Below are positions 12,706 to 21,665 of a DNA stretch of 64,000 bases, piece after piece; positions within the stretch are counted from its first letter, which is position 1; the number at the start of each line of letters is the position of its first letter. Origin of the DNA: Sclerotiophoma versabilis (taxonomy: Eukaryota > Ascomycota > Dothideomycetes > Pleosporales > Didymellaceae); contig JAAROD010000015.1 in assembly GCA_012274445.1 (NCBI GenBank), positions 3,862,157 to 3,926,156 on the forward strand. Reading direction: 5' to 3'. The notes under the pieces are model-generated. The model searched no databases and was not told the DNA's origin. It saw nothing but the letters and a program-made list of their open reading frames with translations. A program made the position numbers and the translations under genes.

Positions 12706-13206
12706 ATGTCTTCTCACACCCGCAACCTTCGACTTGGTCTAGAAATTCGTCGAGCTAATACTCCCGCCGAAGTCCCCTGCAACCGTTGTTTCTTCGAAGG
12801 CCACGAGTGCTACATCATGCCGAACGCTACAAAGCGTCTGAAGTGTGCTGAGTGCACAAAGGCTGGGAAGCCTTGTGTCAACATGTCGTGGGAGTCGCTG
12901 GATCGTACTCGCGAAGAGTATGAAAAGAAGGTGGAAGAAGATGAAACCTTGTTGGCAACCGTTATTGCGCGGTTGTTGCGAAATAAGAAGATTCTGAAAC
13001 AAGCTGAGAATCGCGCGCGGCAAAAGGCGCTGTGTATGGCGAATGAAATGGCCGAATCGGGAGAACTGGATTTTGCCGAGGAGATGGATTGTCCGGCGGC
13101 GTCGATAGGCATGTGTGCCTCGCCTGCGACCTGGGCTGCTCTCGGGCTTATCGAGGAGTCTGTTGCGAACCATGGTACTTCTGTACCAATTGGTGGCAGT
13201 TCGTGA
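12706..13206 (+). CDS. Antisense accessory protein of G1, Cys-rich, fungal gypsy-associated
   Basis: 166 codons from ATG at 12706 to TGA at 13204-13206, on the strand opposite gag-pol, between the polypurine tract and pol. It overlaps the end of pol tail to tail by 59 bp. The ORF stays open upstream to 12496 inside the LTR, but the ATG at 12706 matches the usual start of this family as I know it. Near residues 26-60 it has a Cys-rich pattern (PCNRCFFEGHEC, then CAECTKAGKPC) resembling a zinc cluster but without the full binuclear Cys6 spacing. Next comes a charged, probably helical segment (EEYEKKVEEDE, LLRNKKILKQAENRA). Similar hypothetical proteins are widespread in fungal proteomes. A RIPped relic of exactly the same length lies at 39095-39595. 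Function unknown; expression not shown. Confidence 0.75.
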   Translation: MSSHTRNLRLGLEIRRANTPAEVPCNRCFFEGHECYIMPNATKRLKCAECTKAGKPCVNMSWESLDRTREEYEKKVEEDETLLATVIARLLRNKKILKQAENRARQKALCMANEMAESGELDFAEEMDCPAASIGMCASPATWAALGLIEESVANHGTSVPIGGSS

Positions 13207-16200
13207 GGTGCGTTGGAGGTTCCCATGTGTTTTCTGATTCCGGGTAACCTAACCATTTGACTAGGTATCGAATACCCTTCTTGGTTCTCCGATGTGTTAC
13301 TATTTTTTCGACTTCCCATTCATCGTTGCCGTCGGCTTGGTAGTGGAAGTCTTTCTGGATTGGCGTTCTTGGGTCGGCAGGTTCCAACAGCGAGATGTGG
13401 AACACTGGATGGATCTTTGCATCCTTGGGTAGCTCAAGTCGATAGTTGACTGGGCTGATTTGCTTAGAAATGAAAAATGGTCCGACCTTGACCTTGTCCA
13501 GCTTTTTCGTTGCTCTTCGTGTTCTGAGATTTTTTGTGAGGAGATAGACTTTATCCCCCTCCTTTAGCTGAGGTGCTATTTTTCGTTTCTGATTGACATA
13601 TGAAATGGCTCGTCCCTGAGCTCGTGCGATGTTTTCGAGTGATTTCCGGTGTACTTCCTTCAGTCTAACTGCTGAGGCTATTGCTGATTCCGTCTGAATA
13701 GGGCAATCGTGAGATCGAGTAAAGAGATTTGGGTGTCTCCCGTGGTTCGCGAAGAACGGCGTCGTGCCCGTTGCTTCCGATAACTTGTTGTTGTATGCAA
13801 TCTGTGCCATGGGTAATAGCGAAACCCAGTTGTCTTGTTCCTGGTTGCTGTAGATCCGAAGGTATGTTTCCATGGTCTGATTCGTTCTTTCTGTCTGTCC
13901 ATCCGTCTGCGGATGATAGGCTGTAGATAGCTTTTTCTTGGTACCCAATGCGGCAAGCATCGTGGTCCAATAGTTTGACGTGAAAAGCTTATCTCTGTCG
14001 CTGATGATTGACTCGGGCATTCCGTGGTAGCGAATGATCCGATCGATGAATACCGTAGCTAGCTGTTGCGCAGTGTAGCTGTGTCTGAATGGTATCATTT
14101 CAGCGTACTTGGTGAATCTATCTACTACGACGAAGATTGAGTCGTAGGTGTATCCTGTGACAGGGTCCTTGGAGGGTGGTAGCTGTGTGACGAAATCCAT
14201 TGTGATGTTCGTCCATGGTGCCGTTGGTGGTTCCATTGCTTGTGCTTCCCCATACTTGGCGTGTGTGCTATGTTTGTTCTGTTGGCACTGCACGCAGTTC
14301 CTGATGAACTTGGTGACCTTGTCCTTCATGTTGGAAAACTCATAGTGTCGCTTGATGAGTTCCATGGTGCGAGTAATACCAGGGTGTCCGTGTAGCGCAT
14401 CGTCATGATGTCTTGAGATAACTTCCTCCTGAAGTTCTTCTGGTACTTGCTCCGGGATGCGTTGTTCCTGCTGAACTTGCATCACTAAATTGAGCTGCTG
14501 AGATGGTCCCAATGTCCCGTCCTTGTTAACCCCGAGAATGGCGAACTTGTTGATTGTTTTTTCGCCTGCGAGATCGTGGCGTCGGCTGAGCGCGTCTGCT
14601 CTACCGTTTTCTTTTCCTGGCGTATACAGGATCTTGAACTTGTACTGACCAAGCATTTCTGACCAGCGCACTTGTCGTCGGTTCAGAACCTTAGTAGTGG
14701 TGAAGTGTACCAAGTTCTTGTGATCTGTGTAGATGGTGAGTTCTGAGCAGCTTTCTGCGTATACTCTCCAATGCTGTAGTGCATCGACAATGGCCATGAG
14801 CTCTTTGTCGTGTACGTCATATCGTTCTTCCGGTGCCGTGAACTTCCTTGAGTGGTAGGCAATCGGGTGCCATTGACCGTCTCGTTCTTGAGTAATGCAT
14901 GCTCCTAATGCTAAATCCGAGGCATCCGTTTCAAGGCGTGCGGGTTCGCCGCTCCTGAATGCGATTAGTGTGGGGGGCTCTACGCATGCTTGCTTGAGCG
15001 CTTGGAAAGCGTCCTCTTGCGCTTGTTCCCACTTGAAGGGTGTATCCTTCCGCGTAAGTCTCGTGAGCGGTAAGGCCTTCATGGAGTAGTCCTTGATAAA
15101 GCGTCGGTTGAAGTTGACGAACCCAAGGAATTCTTGAATTCCCTTGACTGTAGTGGGTGTCGGCCAATCCTTTACAACCTGGATTTTCTTTTCGCTCATC
15201 TTGACTCCATATCTTCCTACGACATAGCCAAGGAACTCCACTTCTTCCTTGTGCCATTCGCACTTTTCTGGCTTTAGCCTAAGGTCTGCGGTTGCTAAGC
15301 ATTCTAACACTTGTCGCACATGGACCTTGTGTTCTTCTAGTGTCTTGCTGTACACTAGGATGTCATCGAGATATGCTACCACTGTAATGTCCAGGTGTGC
15401 TCGCAGCACATTGTTGATTAGTGCCTGACATACTGCTGGTGCATTGGTTAGCCCAAATGGCATGACCGTATACTCGTAGTGACCATAACGGGTTCTAAAC
15501 GCCGTCTTCCATTCTTCGCCTTTCTTCATGCGTATGAGGTTGTACGCTCCGCGTAAGTCGAGTGCGGTGAAGAACTTCGCTCCTGATAGCCGGTCCTGTA
15601 ACTCGGATATGTTGGGTAGCGGATAACGATTCTTGATGGTGATATCGTTCAACTTCCGGTAGTCGACGCAAAGCCTCAGCTTGCCGTCTTTCTTTGGTAC
15701 GAATAGAATGGGGAATCCCGCCGGGGATTCGGATTTCCTAATGAATCCTTTCGCGAGGTTCTCCTTGATGTACTCGCGTAGTATCTCGAGCTCCTTCTCG
15801 GATAACTGGTATATGGGCCCGAAGGGTGGTTCTTTCCCTTCCTCGAGTTTAATCTCACAATCCCAAGGTTGATGCTTGGGTAGCGCTTTTGCGGATAACT
15901 CTTCTTCAAACATCCAGGCGTACTGTCTATACACATCTGGTATGCCAGGAGGTGCACTCTTGTTCTCCTTAACCGTCGTGGAGGGGCTTTCTTTGTCCAC
16001 ACGGTCGACCGCTCTATCTTGGCGCGTCTTATGTGTCGAAGAGACGTTGTTAATCTCCTTCTCATCCACCAGTCGCGGCGCGCGCTGCGTGGGCTTCGAT
16101 GCATTGGTGCCGCATTTGCATCGTCTCAACGAAAGTCTTTCCCATGTCCAGTCTATCTCTGGATTGTGCTTCCGTAACCAGGGAAGTCCTAGTATGACGT

Positions 16201-16540
16201 CGTGCGTGGCCTTTGCGAAGACGTCTAGGGTTAGTTCCTCGTGGTGTCCCTGTATCTCTAGAGGGGCCGCTATCACTTCGTACATGATATACGGCTCTTC
16301 CGGCATTGATTCTCCGTTGGCTACTCGGAGCGAATAGGCGTGTTCCTTTGTGCGTGGTACGAGACCTGCTCGGTACATTGCTGTCTGGGATATGTAGTTC
16401 GCCTGTGCTCCCGAGTCCAAGAGTGCCGATAATACTACTCCATTTAACTTGATGGGCAGTCTGATGAGCGAGCCGTCCCCGATAGCGTTAAGGGATCGCT
16501 CGGCGGAACACTCTTTTGGCGCTTGCCTAAAAAAGTCTCC
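13148..16540 (-). CDS. pol: G1 pol: protease, reverse transcriptase, RNase H, integrase, chromodomain
   Basis: Open from just below a TGA at 16541-16543 to TAA at 13148-13150. It has no ATG of its own at the start and is probably made by -1 frameshift from gag. Counting from the TTG codon at 16420: protease active site DSGA at 2-5; reverse transcriptase about 195-410 with YLDD at 350-353; RNase H with Asp498, Glu540 and Asp566; integrase zinc region about 671-712 (His residues, then CVQC); integrase catalytic residues Asp742, Asp808 and Glu844, the last in the YHPQTDGQTER segment; C-terminal chromodomain about 1033-1080 (WEVEKI, YLVKWLGY, NTWEP). The chromodomain places it in the chromoviruses, where it is thought to steer integration to marked chromatin. 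All catalytic residues are present. Confidence 0.97.
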   Translation of the reverse strand, partial: GDFFRQAPKECSAERSLNAIGDGSLIRLPIKLNGVVLSALLDSGAQANYISQTAMYRAGLVPRTKEHAYSLRVANGESMPEEPYIMYEVIAAPLEIQGHHEELTLDVFAKATHDVILGLPWLRKHNPEIDWTWERLSLRRCKCGTNASKPTQRAPRLVDEKEINNVSSTHKTRQDRAVDRVDKESPSTTVKENKSAPPGIPDVYRQYAWMFEEELSAKALPKHQPWDCEIKLEEGKEPPFGPIYQLSEKELEILREYIKENLAKGFIRKSESPAGFPILFVPKKDGKLRLCVDYRKLNDITIKNRYPLPNISELQDRLSGAKFFTALDLRGAYNLIRMKKGEEWKTAFRTRYGHYEYTVMPFGLTNAPAVCQALINNVLRAHLDITVVAYLDDILVYSKTLEEHKVHVRQVLECLATADLRLKPEKCEWHKEEVEFLGYVVGRYGVKMSEKKIQVVKDWPTPTTVKGIQEFLGFVNFNRRFIKDYSMKALPLTRLTRKDTPFKWEQAQEDAFQALKQACVEPPTLIAFRSGEPARLETDASDLALGACITQERDGQWHPIAYHSRKFTAPEERYDVHDKELMAIVDALQHWRVYAESCSELTIYTDHKNLVHFTTTKVLNRRQVRWSEMLGQYKFKILYTPGKENGRADALSRRHDLAGEKTINKFAILGVNKDGTLGPSQQLNLVMQVQQEQRIPEQVPEELQEEVISRHHDDALHGHPGITRTMELIKRHYEFSNMKDKVTKFIRNCVQCQQNKHSTHAKYGEAQAMEPPTAPWTNITMDFVTQLPPSKDPVTGYTYDSIFVVVDRFTKYAEMIPFRHSYTAQQLATVFIDRIIRYHGMPESIISDRDKLFTSNYWTTMLAALGTKKKLSTAYHPQTDGQTERTNQTMETYLRIYSNQEQDNWVSLLPMAQIAYNNKLSEATGTTPFFANHGRHPNLFTRSHDCPIQTESAIASAVRLKEVHRKSLENIARAQGRAISYVNQKRKIAPQLKEGDKVYLLTKNLRTRRATKKLDKVKVGPFFISKQISPVNYRLELPKDAKIHPVFHISLLEPADPRTPIQKDFHYQADGNDEWEVEKIVTHRRTKKGIRYLVKWLGYPESENTWEPPTHLTNCHQLVQKYHGSQQTPR

Positions 16541-18585
16541 TCATCACCGAATCCATGGATGATCTTGCTACCTTCGTGCAGCTTGCAGTTTGGGTTGAGG
16601 CAACGCTGCCAATGTAGATTGTAGCAGGAGCCGTTAATAACCAATTGCATGCATACGATTGCTTGATGATCATCTGTGCCCGGGAAATGTAGCTCGGAAC
16701 GCTTGTCCCAGAGGTGCATCTCGCACATGTCGTTCTTGCAATCGTACCATTGTCTCCTGCATGTGGTGCTAGGAGTCGGGAACCATCCCTTTCCTAGTTT
16801 TTCTGATTCATGTATGCGACAGGCGTTGTATACGCACGCTGTCCATGATAGTTTTCCATGATTTGGATTCCGGTGGTCCAAGGCGTACTCTGGTCGTGGG
16901 TTCAGAAGCAACGCTGGCTTCCTGTCGAAGTCAGGCTCGTTCCTGCTTCGGTCGTTTTTCACTTGTCGCTCGAGCTCCCGTTGTGTGGCGTGGTTGCCAG
17001 CACTGAGTTTGTCGAAATCGTGTTTCCACCAATCCTGTTGGGATTTACTTAGGTTGTTGACCTGTCGTTGCCCCGCGCGAGTTTGAAGTGCCATCTGTTG
17101 TAGTCTCTTGTCGATACTTTTGGTAATCCGATCACAGTTTTCTTGAAAGGTAGCGTTGCTGTCTCGGAATTCTTGACGTGCTAATTCCGCTTCTGTACGT
17201 TCGTTGAATTCACGCATGTCTGTGTCGTACCAACTTTCTTCGGTGTCGGAGGCGTAGATAATGCCTCCATCCGCTTCTTGTCTGGCAGTGTCGCGTAGTC
17301 GCTGAGACATAGTGGGCTGCTTGTGCTTGCACACTTTTAGTCCTCGTTCGTATGCCTGTCCCATCTGTGTTGATGGTCGTCCCTTCAGGTCCTGTAGATG
17401 CTTCTGCTGTTCATCCACCTCTTGGTATGGTGTAGGTGCTCGGCTTCGGACATTCCGTATGTCCTCATCGGATGGTGCGATATAATCGTCATCGGATCCG
17501 GTCTCGGGGTCTTCCATAAGACGTCCCATGTCGTCGGTGAGAACTTCCCATTCATCACCGGCATCCGCGTCCTCGCGGGTGAGTACGTTGAGTTGTCGAA
17601 CCACCTTGTTCTTGGATCGACAGTCCTTGGCATAGTGGCCTTGCTTGCCACATCCGTAACAAGTCACACCGGACTTGTTCTTCCTATCACTACCCTTGTT
17701 TTTCTGATTCCATCGCGGTTCTGGTCCCTTGTTGATGTTGGACAGGTCCATGGCCTCTGGTCCGTAGTAACCGCTGCTAGTGCTGTTGTGCACCCGGCGT
17801 CCAGTGTTTGGCTGGTAGCGATTTCCTCCGCGGGTTCCTCGGTTGAGGTTGTTGCGCCATGGATTGCGTGGGGGTGGGCGCGTAGTGTGGGATGCCGCTC
17901 GCGCACGTGGGTCCTCCCGCAGTTCCTGTTGTAGTTCATACAGCTTGACATCAATGTCAATTGCCGTATTGACCAGGGAGTCAAAGTCGTCGGTAGACGC
18001 GGCGGTCCGCATCAGTTCCTCCTTGACTCGCGGTTTCAATCCTTGTCGGAACATCGTTGTCAACGCGGTGTCGTCCCAGCCGGTGTACGTGGCTAGCTGC
18101 TGAAACTTGGCAGCATAGTCGGCGGCTGACGTGGTTTGCTTAATGCGTTGGATGTCGCGACGTGCGATGGTTGGTTCGTTGTGTACTCCAAATACTCGGC
18201 GTATCTGTTCCTTGAACAGGTCGAAGTCTTCGATCCATGCGTCGATGTCGGTGGACGTTCCTTCTCCATGGTAACGCTGGATAAAGGGTTTGATCCACGT
18301 GAACGCGCGGTCCTTCATGAACGTGGAGACAAGCGTCACACGTTTCTCCTCAGGGATGCGTTCTCCCTGGAACATGAAGAAGAGGTCGAACTTGATAAGC
18401 CAGTCTTCCAGTTTCTCACGAGTACCATCGAAGGTCTCGGGCTTAGCTACTGGGTATACACTCGTGGACGTAGAGGCTGTCGTGTCTCCGTTCGATCCTT
18501 CGTCCATATCGAGGTCGTCGTCGACGCGGTTGCGTGACGCGTTGGAGTTGCTAGGGGTAGCACGGGATCCTGAGGTAGTACTCAT
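16444..18585 (-). CDS. gag: G1 gag: capsid/nucleocapsid polyprotein
   Basis: 713 residues from ATG at 18585. A Ser/Thr-rich, acidic N-terminus is followed by a retrotransposon capsid domain (about 44-225: YPVAKPETFDG, TFMKDRAFTWI). After a basic Arg/Asn/Gly-rich linker (about 228-305) comes one CCHC zinc knuckle (CYGCGKQGHYAKDC, 309-322) for RNA binding. A further ~390 residues follow the knuckle, including a coiled-coil-like Gln/Arg-rich part and several Cys/His residues; this tail is long for a gypsy gag and I cannot assign it. Gag forms the virus-like particle. The ATG is only 18 bases from the 5' LTR. The end overlaps pol by about 97 bases. Confidence 0.95.
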   Translation of the reverse strand: MSTTSGSRATPSNSNASRNRVDDDLDMDEGSNGDTTASTSTSVYPVAKPETFDGTREKLEDWLIKFDLFFMFQGERIPEEKRVTLVSTFMKDRAFTWIKPFIQRYHGEGTSTDIDAWIEDFDLFKEQIRRVFGVHNEPTIARRDIQRIKQTTSAADYAAKFQQLATYTGWDDTALTTMFRQGLKPRVKEELMRTAASTDDFDSLVNTAIDIDVKLYELQQELREDPRARAASHTTRPPPRNPWRNNLNRGTRGGNRYQPNTGRRVHNSTSSGYYGPEAMDLSNINKGPEPRWNQKNKGSDRKNKSGVTCYGCGKQGHYAKDCRSKNKVVRQLNVLTREDADAGDEWEVLTDDMGRLMEDPETGSDDDYIAPSDEDIRNVRSRAPTPYQEVDEQQKHLQDLKGRPSTQMGQAYERGLKVCKHKQPTMSQRLRDTARQEADGGIIYASDTEESWYDTDMREFNERTEAELARQEFRDSNATFQENCDRITKSIDKRLQQMALQTRAGQRQVNNLSKSQQDWWKHDFDKLSAGNHATQRELERQVKNDRSRNEPDFDRKPALLLNPRPEYALDHRNPNHGKLSWTACVYNACRIHESEKLGKGWFPTPSTTCRRQWYDCKNDMCEMHLWDKRSELHFPGTDDHQAIVCMQLVINGSCYNLHWQRCLNPNCKLHEGSKIIHGFGDEETFLGKRQKSVPPSDPLTLSGTARSSDCPSS
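16528..16534 (-). promoter_or_regulatory. -1 ribosomal frameshift slippery heptamer (T TTT TTA) joining gag to pol
   Basis: In the gag frame the minus strand reads ACT TTT TTA GGC, so the heptamer T-TTT-TTA sits in the correct X XXY YYZ phase. A -1 slip enters the pol frame, whose nearest upstream stop is the TGA at 16541-16543, seven bases before the heptamer. The 0-frame continues to the gag stop at 16444. A possible stem (GAGCGATCCC, 16492-16501, with GGGGACGGCTCGCTC, 16466-16480) lies about 26 bases downstream, further than usual, so the stimulator is uncertain. Confidence 0.8.
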
Positions 18586-18603
18586 CTTTGGGGGTGTTCA
18601 AAG
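18586..18603 (-). promoter_or_regulatory. 18-nt leader between 5' LTR and gag ATG (expected primer-binding site)
   Basis: Minus strand CTTTGAACACCCCCAAAG. It does not start with TGG as a tRNA-primed site would, and it is a small inverted repeat (CTTTG..CAAAG). The same 18-nt position is kept in the RIPped copies (45370-45387 and 41126-41143). Priming mechanism unknown. Confidence 0.5.
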
Positions 18604-19102
18604 TGTTGAAGTTGTACTTTCAAGCAAAGCTCGTAAGCACTATTCGTATTGGTTCTCAGGGATGAGCGCTGGTACAGGAAGGTCCGTAAGGGTTGGGGTT
18701 ATTGCCTAGTGAAACACCGTGGCAATAGAGGGTAACAATGAGTAGTATAGAGTAGACTATCTAGCTCGAGAGTTGGGGTCGAGATTCCAAAGACAAACTT
18801 GATTGACTAAGTTGAACACGAACCATAAGGGTTGTGTTCCTACTGACTATATACTTGCTATGGGGTAATGCTCGTTGACGAGCGACTAGGGTCAGTCCAA
18901 TGAAATACATAGCGTTGCTCGTTGACGAGCGATAACATACGATGCTCGTTGACGAGCAAGTCACGTGTGTCATGCTCGTTGACGAGCATGTCACGTGACC
19001 GTACAAAGGGAGATCCTTCCTGACTCCGCCCCTGGTTCATGGGTGAGGGCTGTGGTTGGCTACTTAATCACTGTGCCGCTTCGTCCGCACAGGATCGTAA
19101 CA
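18604..19102 (-). repeat. G1 5' LTR (499 bp)
   Basis: Same sequence as the left LTR at an offset of 6499, including the four GCTCGTTGACGAGC palindromes (18870, 18917, 18944, 18974) and GTCACGTGAC (18990-18999). It should hold the promoter for the minus-strand transcript. Confidence 0.97.
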
Positions 19103-20763
19103 AAAGTATACTAAGCTATTAATATACTAGATAACCTTTATAAGGTAATTCTATACCTAACTTATAAGGTTTAGATAATAATTAGAAGAGAGTAATTATT
19201 AAGTATATACTTAAGCTAGACGTATAAGAATTTAGCCTCTAGCTAGTAAATATAGCTGCTATAGCTAATTTTCTGCGTACTAAGTATAATCTAGGCTCTA
19301 TTAGTATAAACTAGCCTAGTACGTTTATTAAGTATTAACTAGAGCTTAAAGTAAAGTTTAATTATAAGTATAACTATAAGTAAGCTTTCTATAAGAATTT
19401 AGAGGTTATATAGAGCTAGTTTAGCCTAGTAGCTAATATTAAAGCTAAGTATAGTATCTAGAATAATAATACCTATAACTTTAATAAGACAGGCTTTATA
19501 ATAGGCTAGATCTTCTTAGAAGTAGTTATTATAGCTTTAGAAAGATAAGAAAGGCTAAATATAGTCTAGTAAGGTAACTAGAAGTAAATAATAGTTATAT
19601 AAAGTATTAATATAAAAAAATAAGCTATTCTACTCTTTATTATCTTTAAAGTATACTACTATCTTTTTAGCTAGAATAAGGAGAAAAACCTACTCAAGAA
19701 TTAGGTTATTAGAGTTTCTAGTAATAGCTAGACTACTAATAACCTTAGTCTTAAGTAGTTAAAGTACTTTAATATATATATAAAAAAGTATACTATTAGT
19801 ACCTACTAACTACTAGTTATTAATAGCTATAAGAGCTATAACTTACTTAAATTCTAGTAATACTATAAGAATAATAAGGTTATTACTATATATATACCTT
19901 CTTACTTATTATACCTTCTATAGCTACTTAATATAGGTTATTATACCTTTTTAAAGAAAGTATATAGGCACTAAGCTAAAATACTTATATATAACTAGAT
20001 TACTTACTTTATAAATACTAAGTTTCTTCTGTACTTTAAAGTAGCCTATAATATAGTATTTACTTCTAGTAATATCTAAGAAAAGTTCTAAAGTACTAGA
20101 TTAGTTTTCTTTAACCTAGAATAGGTTATTCTAACTCTTAGTATAAAGCTGTAGACTCTATTACTACTACTTTCTACTAATAGTAAGCTCTAGTAGTTAT
20201 AAACCTCTAGTAATACTCTAGAATTTAGGTTATAATTAACTCTAATTTAAGAGAAGTATAAGAAGTAGTAGAGTAGCTTACTAAACTCTATTCTAAGTAT
20301 GCTTAAGCACTATATAAAGAGAGAAGTAATTTTATTCTATAAGCTAGTTTTAGCCTAATAGAAGATTAGTAAGCTTTAAGTAGCTAATAAAGCTACTATA
20401 TAATAAAAATTATATAAAAGAAAGTAGGTTTAGAAGAAAGAGACCTTAATAGTTAGAAATAGGTAGTAACTAGTAGCTCTAAAGAAGTTTAGAGTATATA
20501 GTAATAAAAAGAAGCTAAAGAAGTAGGTATATACTTAAGAGAGTAAGCTAACCTAAAGGCGCTATAGAAGGTATAATTAGACTAGCTATAATATATAAAT
20601 ATATAAGATTAATATAGAAGTAGTTTTTAAATAATATTATATACTATAGTCTGCTATAGAGTACTAAAGTATAGTATTTTAGGCTGTAATAGGTTAGGTT
20701 TTAGTAAAAGCTTAGTAAAAGTAGCTTACTTACCTATTAGCTTACTTACTTATAGAGTATATT
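19103..20763 (+). mobile_element. P1: RIPped Fot1/pogo-like transposon, 5' end lost at the G1 LTR
   Basis: Degraded + strand transposase from the G1 boundary to a stop near 20632. Visible motifs: TYNFNKTGFIIG (about 19468-19503), from the pogo-family TYNFDETGF with the first catalytic Asp mutated; INSYKSYNLL, the relic of the second-Asp region (I-D-G-H-x-S-H-N family pattern), near 19812; and a C-terminal basic part ending in a degraded CCHC knuckle (about 20558-20610). The right terminal inverted repeat (about 20720-20763) matches P2 after RIP. Stops are TAA/TAG at former Gln/Trp codons. The first part of the element is missing and is not found left of G1. Confidence 0.85.
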
Positions 20764-20880
20764 ACTTATTTTAATATAAAATTATATAAAAAGAATTTAC
20801 CTATACTATTATATAATAAACTTTAATATAATAATTTACTTTAGAAAAAGTACTAGTATTATATTAGTAAAGTTTTTAGT

Positions 20881-21036
20881 TATTAAAGTTATACTTTAAG
20901 TAAAGCTTATAAGTAATATTTTATTAGTTTTTAGAAATAAGTATAGATATAATAAAGTCTATAAGAGGTTAGGTTTTTATATAGTAAAATACTATTATAA
21001 TAGAAAGTAATAATAAGTAGTATTAAGTAGACTATC
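20881..21036 (-). repeat. RIPped LTR fragment, G1 family, same orientation as G1
   Basis: Starts TATTAAAGTTATACTTT, equivalent to TGTTGAAGTTGTACTTTC in G1, and continues to the equivalent of the GTAGACTATCTAG segment. It then abuts an LTR start in the other orientation. Confidence 0.8.
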
Positions 21037-21157
21037 TATTATAATTCTATATAAATAAAGTAGTATAGTAATTAAGTAGCTAACTAGAGCTTTTATCTAA
21101 GAGCTAAAAGTAAAGTTAAGAAGAATTTCTCTTTATATAGTTACGTAATATACTTAT
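21037..21157 (+). repeat. RIPped LTR fragment, opposite orientation
   Basis: TATTATAATTCT onward corresponds to TGTTACGATCCT, the transcriptional start side of the G1-type LTR. It ends near the RIPped GTTACGTAATATACTTA (original GTCACGTGAC plus palindrome). Confidence 0.75.
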
Positions 21158-21665
21158 TATTATAAACCTTAAGAGGTAGTATAGTAGAAGATAAGAGAAG
21201 AAAGAATTAATAATACTTAGAGATAACTTAATAGTCTTTAAGAAGGTTAGTAATACAGAAACTAATAATATAAAACCTTACCTATTCTAATCTCTTAGTA
21301 GAACGCTATAATAGAATATATTATATATATTCTAGAGAATTCTATAATATTCTATAATATACTAGATTATAATAACTCTAGAATATTAGAACCTATATAG
21401 AATATTTATTAGTATATAGTAAGTAGAAACATAACTCTTATAGTTTATATTTAACTTAGTTAATTAAGTTTATCTTTAGAATCTTAACCTCTTAACTCTT
21501 AAGCTAGATAGTCTACTCTATACTACTTATTATTACCTTCTATTATTATAGTATTTTACTAGGTAATAACTCTAACTCTTATAGACCTTTTTATACTAGT
21601 GCTTATTTCTAAGAACTAATATAAATAGTACTTATAAGCTCTGCTTAAAAGTATAACTTTATTAT
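21158..21665 (+). repeat. RIPped variant LTR (about 508 bp)
   Basis: Its last ~250 bp match the G1-type LTR (reverse orientation). The first ~250 bp differ and instead match 40620-40870. It begins TATTATAAACC, compatible with an original TGTTA. The same hybrid structure occurs at 40620-41125, so it is probably a subfamily LTR with a different U3 half rather than a chance junction. Confidence 0.65.

Larger units (their letters stand above)
12105..19102 (-). mobile_element. G1: intact Ty3/gypsy chromovirus retrotransposon
   Basis: 6998 bp bounded by two 499-bp LTRs that begin TG and end CA and look identical on reading. Order in transcription (right to left): 5' LTR, gag, pol (protease, reverse transcriptase, RNase H, integrase with chromodomain), antisense accessory frame, polypurine tract, 3' LTR. 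The base composition is near 48% GC with no sign of RIP, although everything on both sides is RIPped. No stop or frameshift interrupts the domains, so the element may be active. The 5-bp flanks (CATAG left, AAAGT right) do not match, so there is no visible target-site duplication. RIPped relatives lie at 36218-40619, 40620-44872 and 44873-49846. Confidence 0.97.

Noticed and set aside
12739..13319. 144-aa and 169-aa minus-strand ORFs overlapping the accessory frame
   Set aside because: Shadows of the + strand accessory frame at 12706-13206, which is supported by a same-length relic elsewhere.
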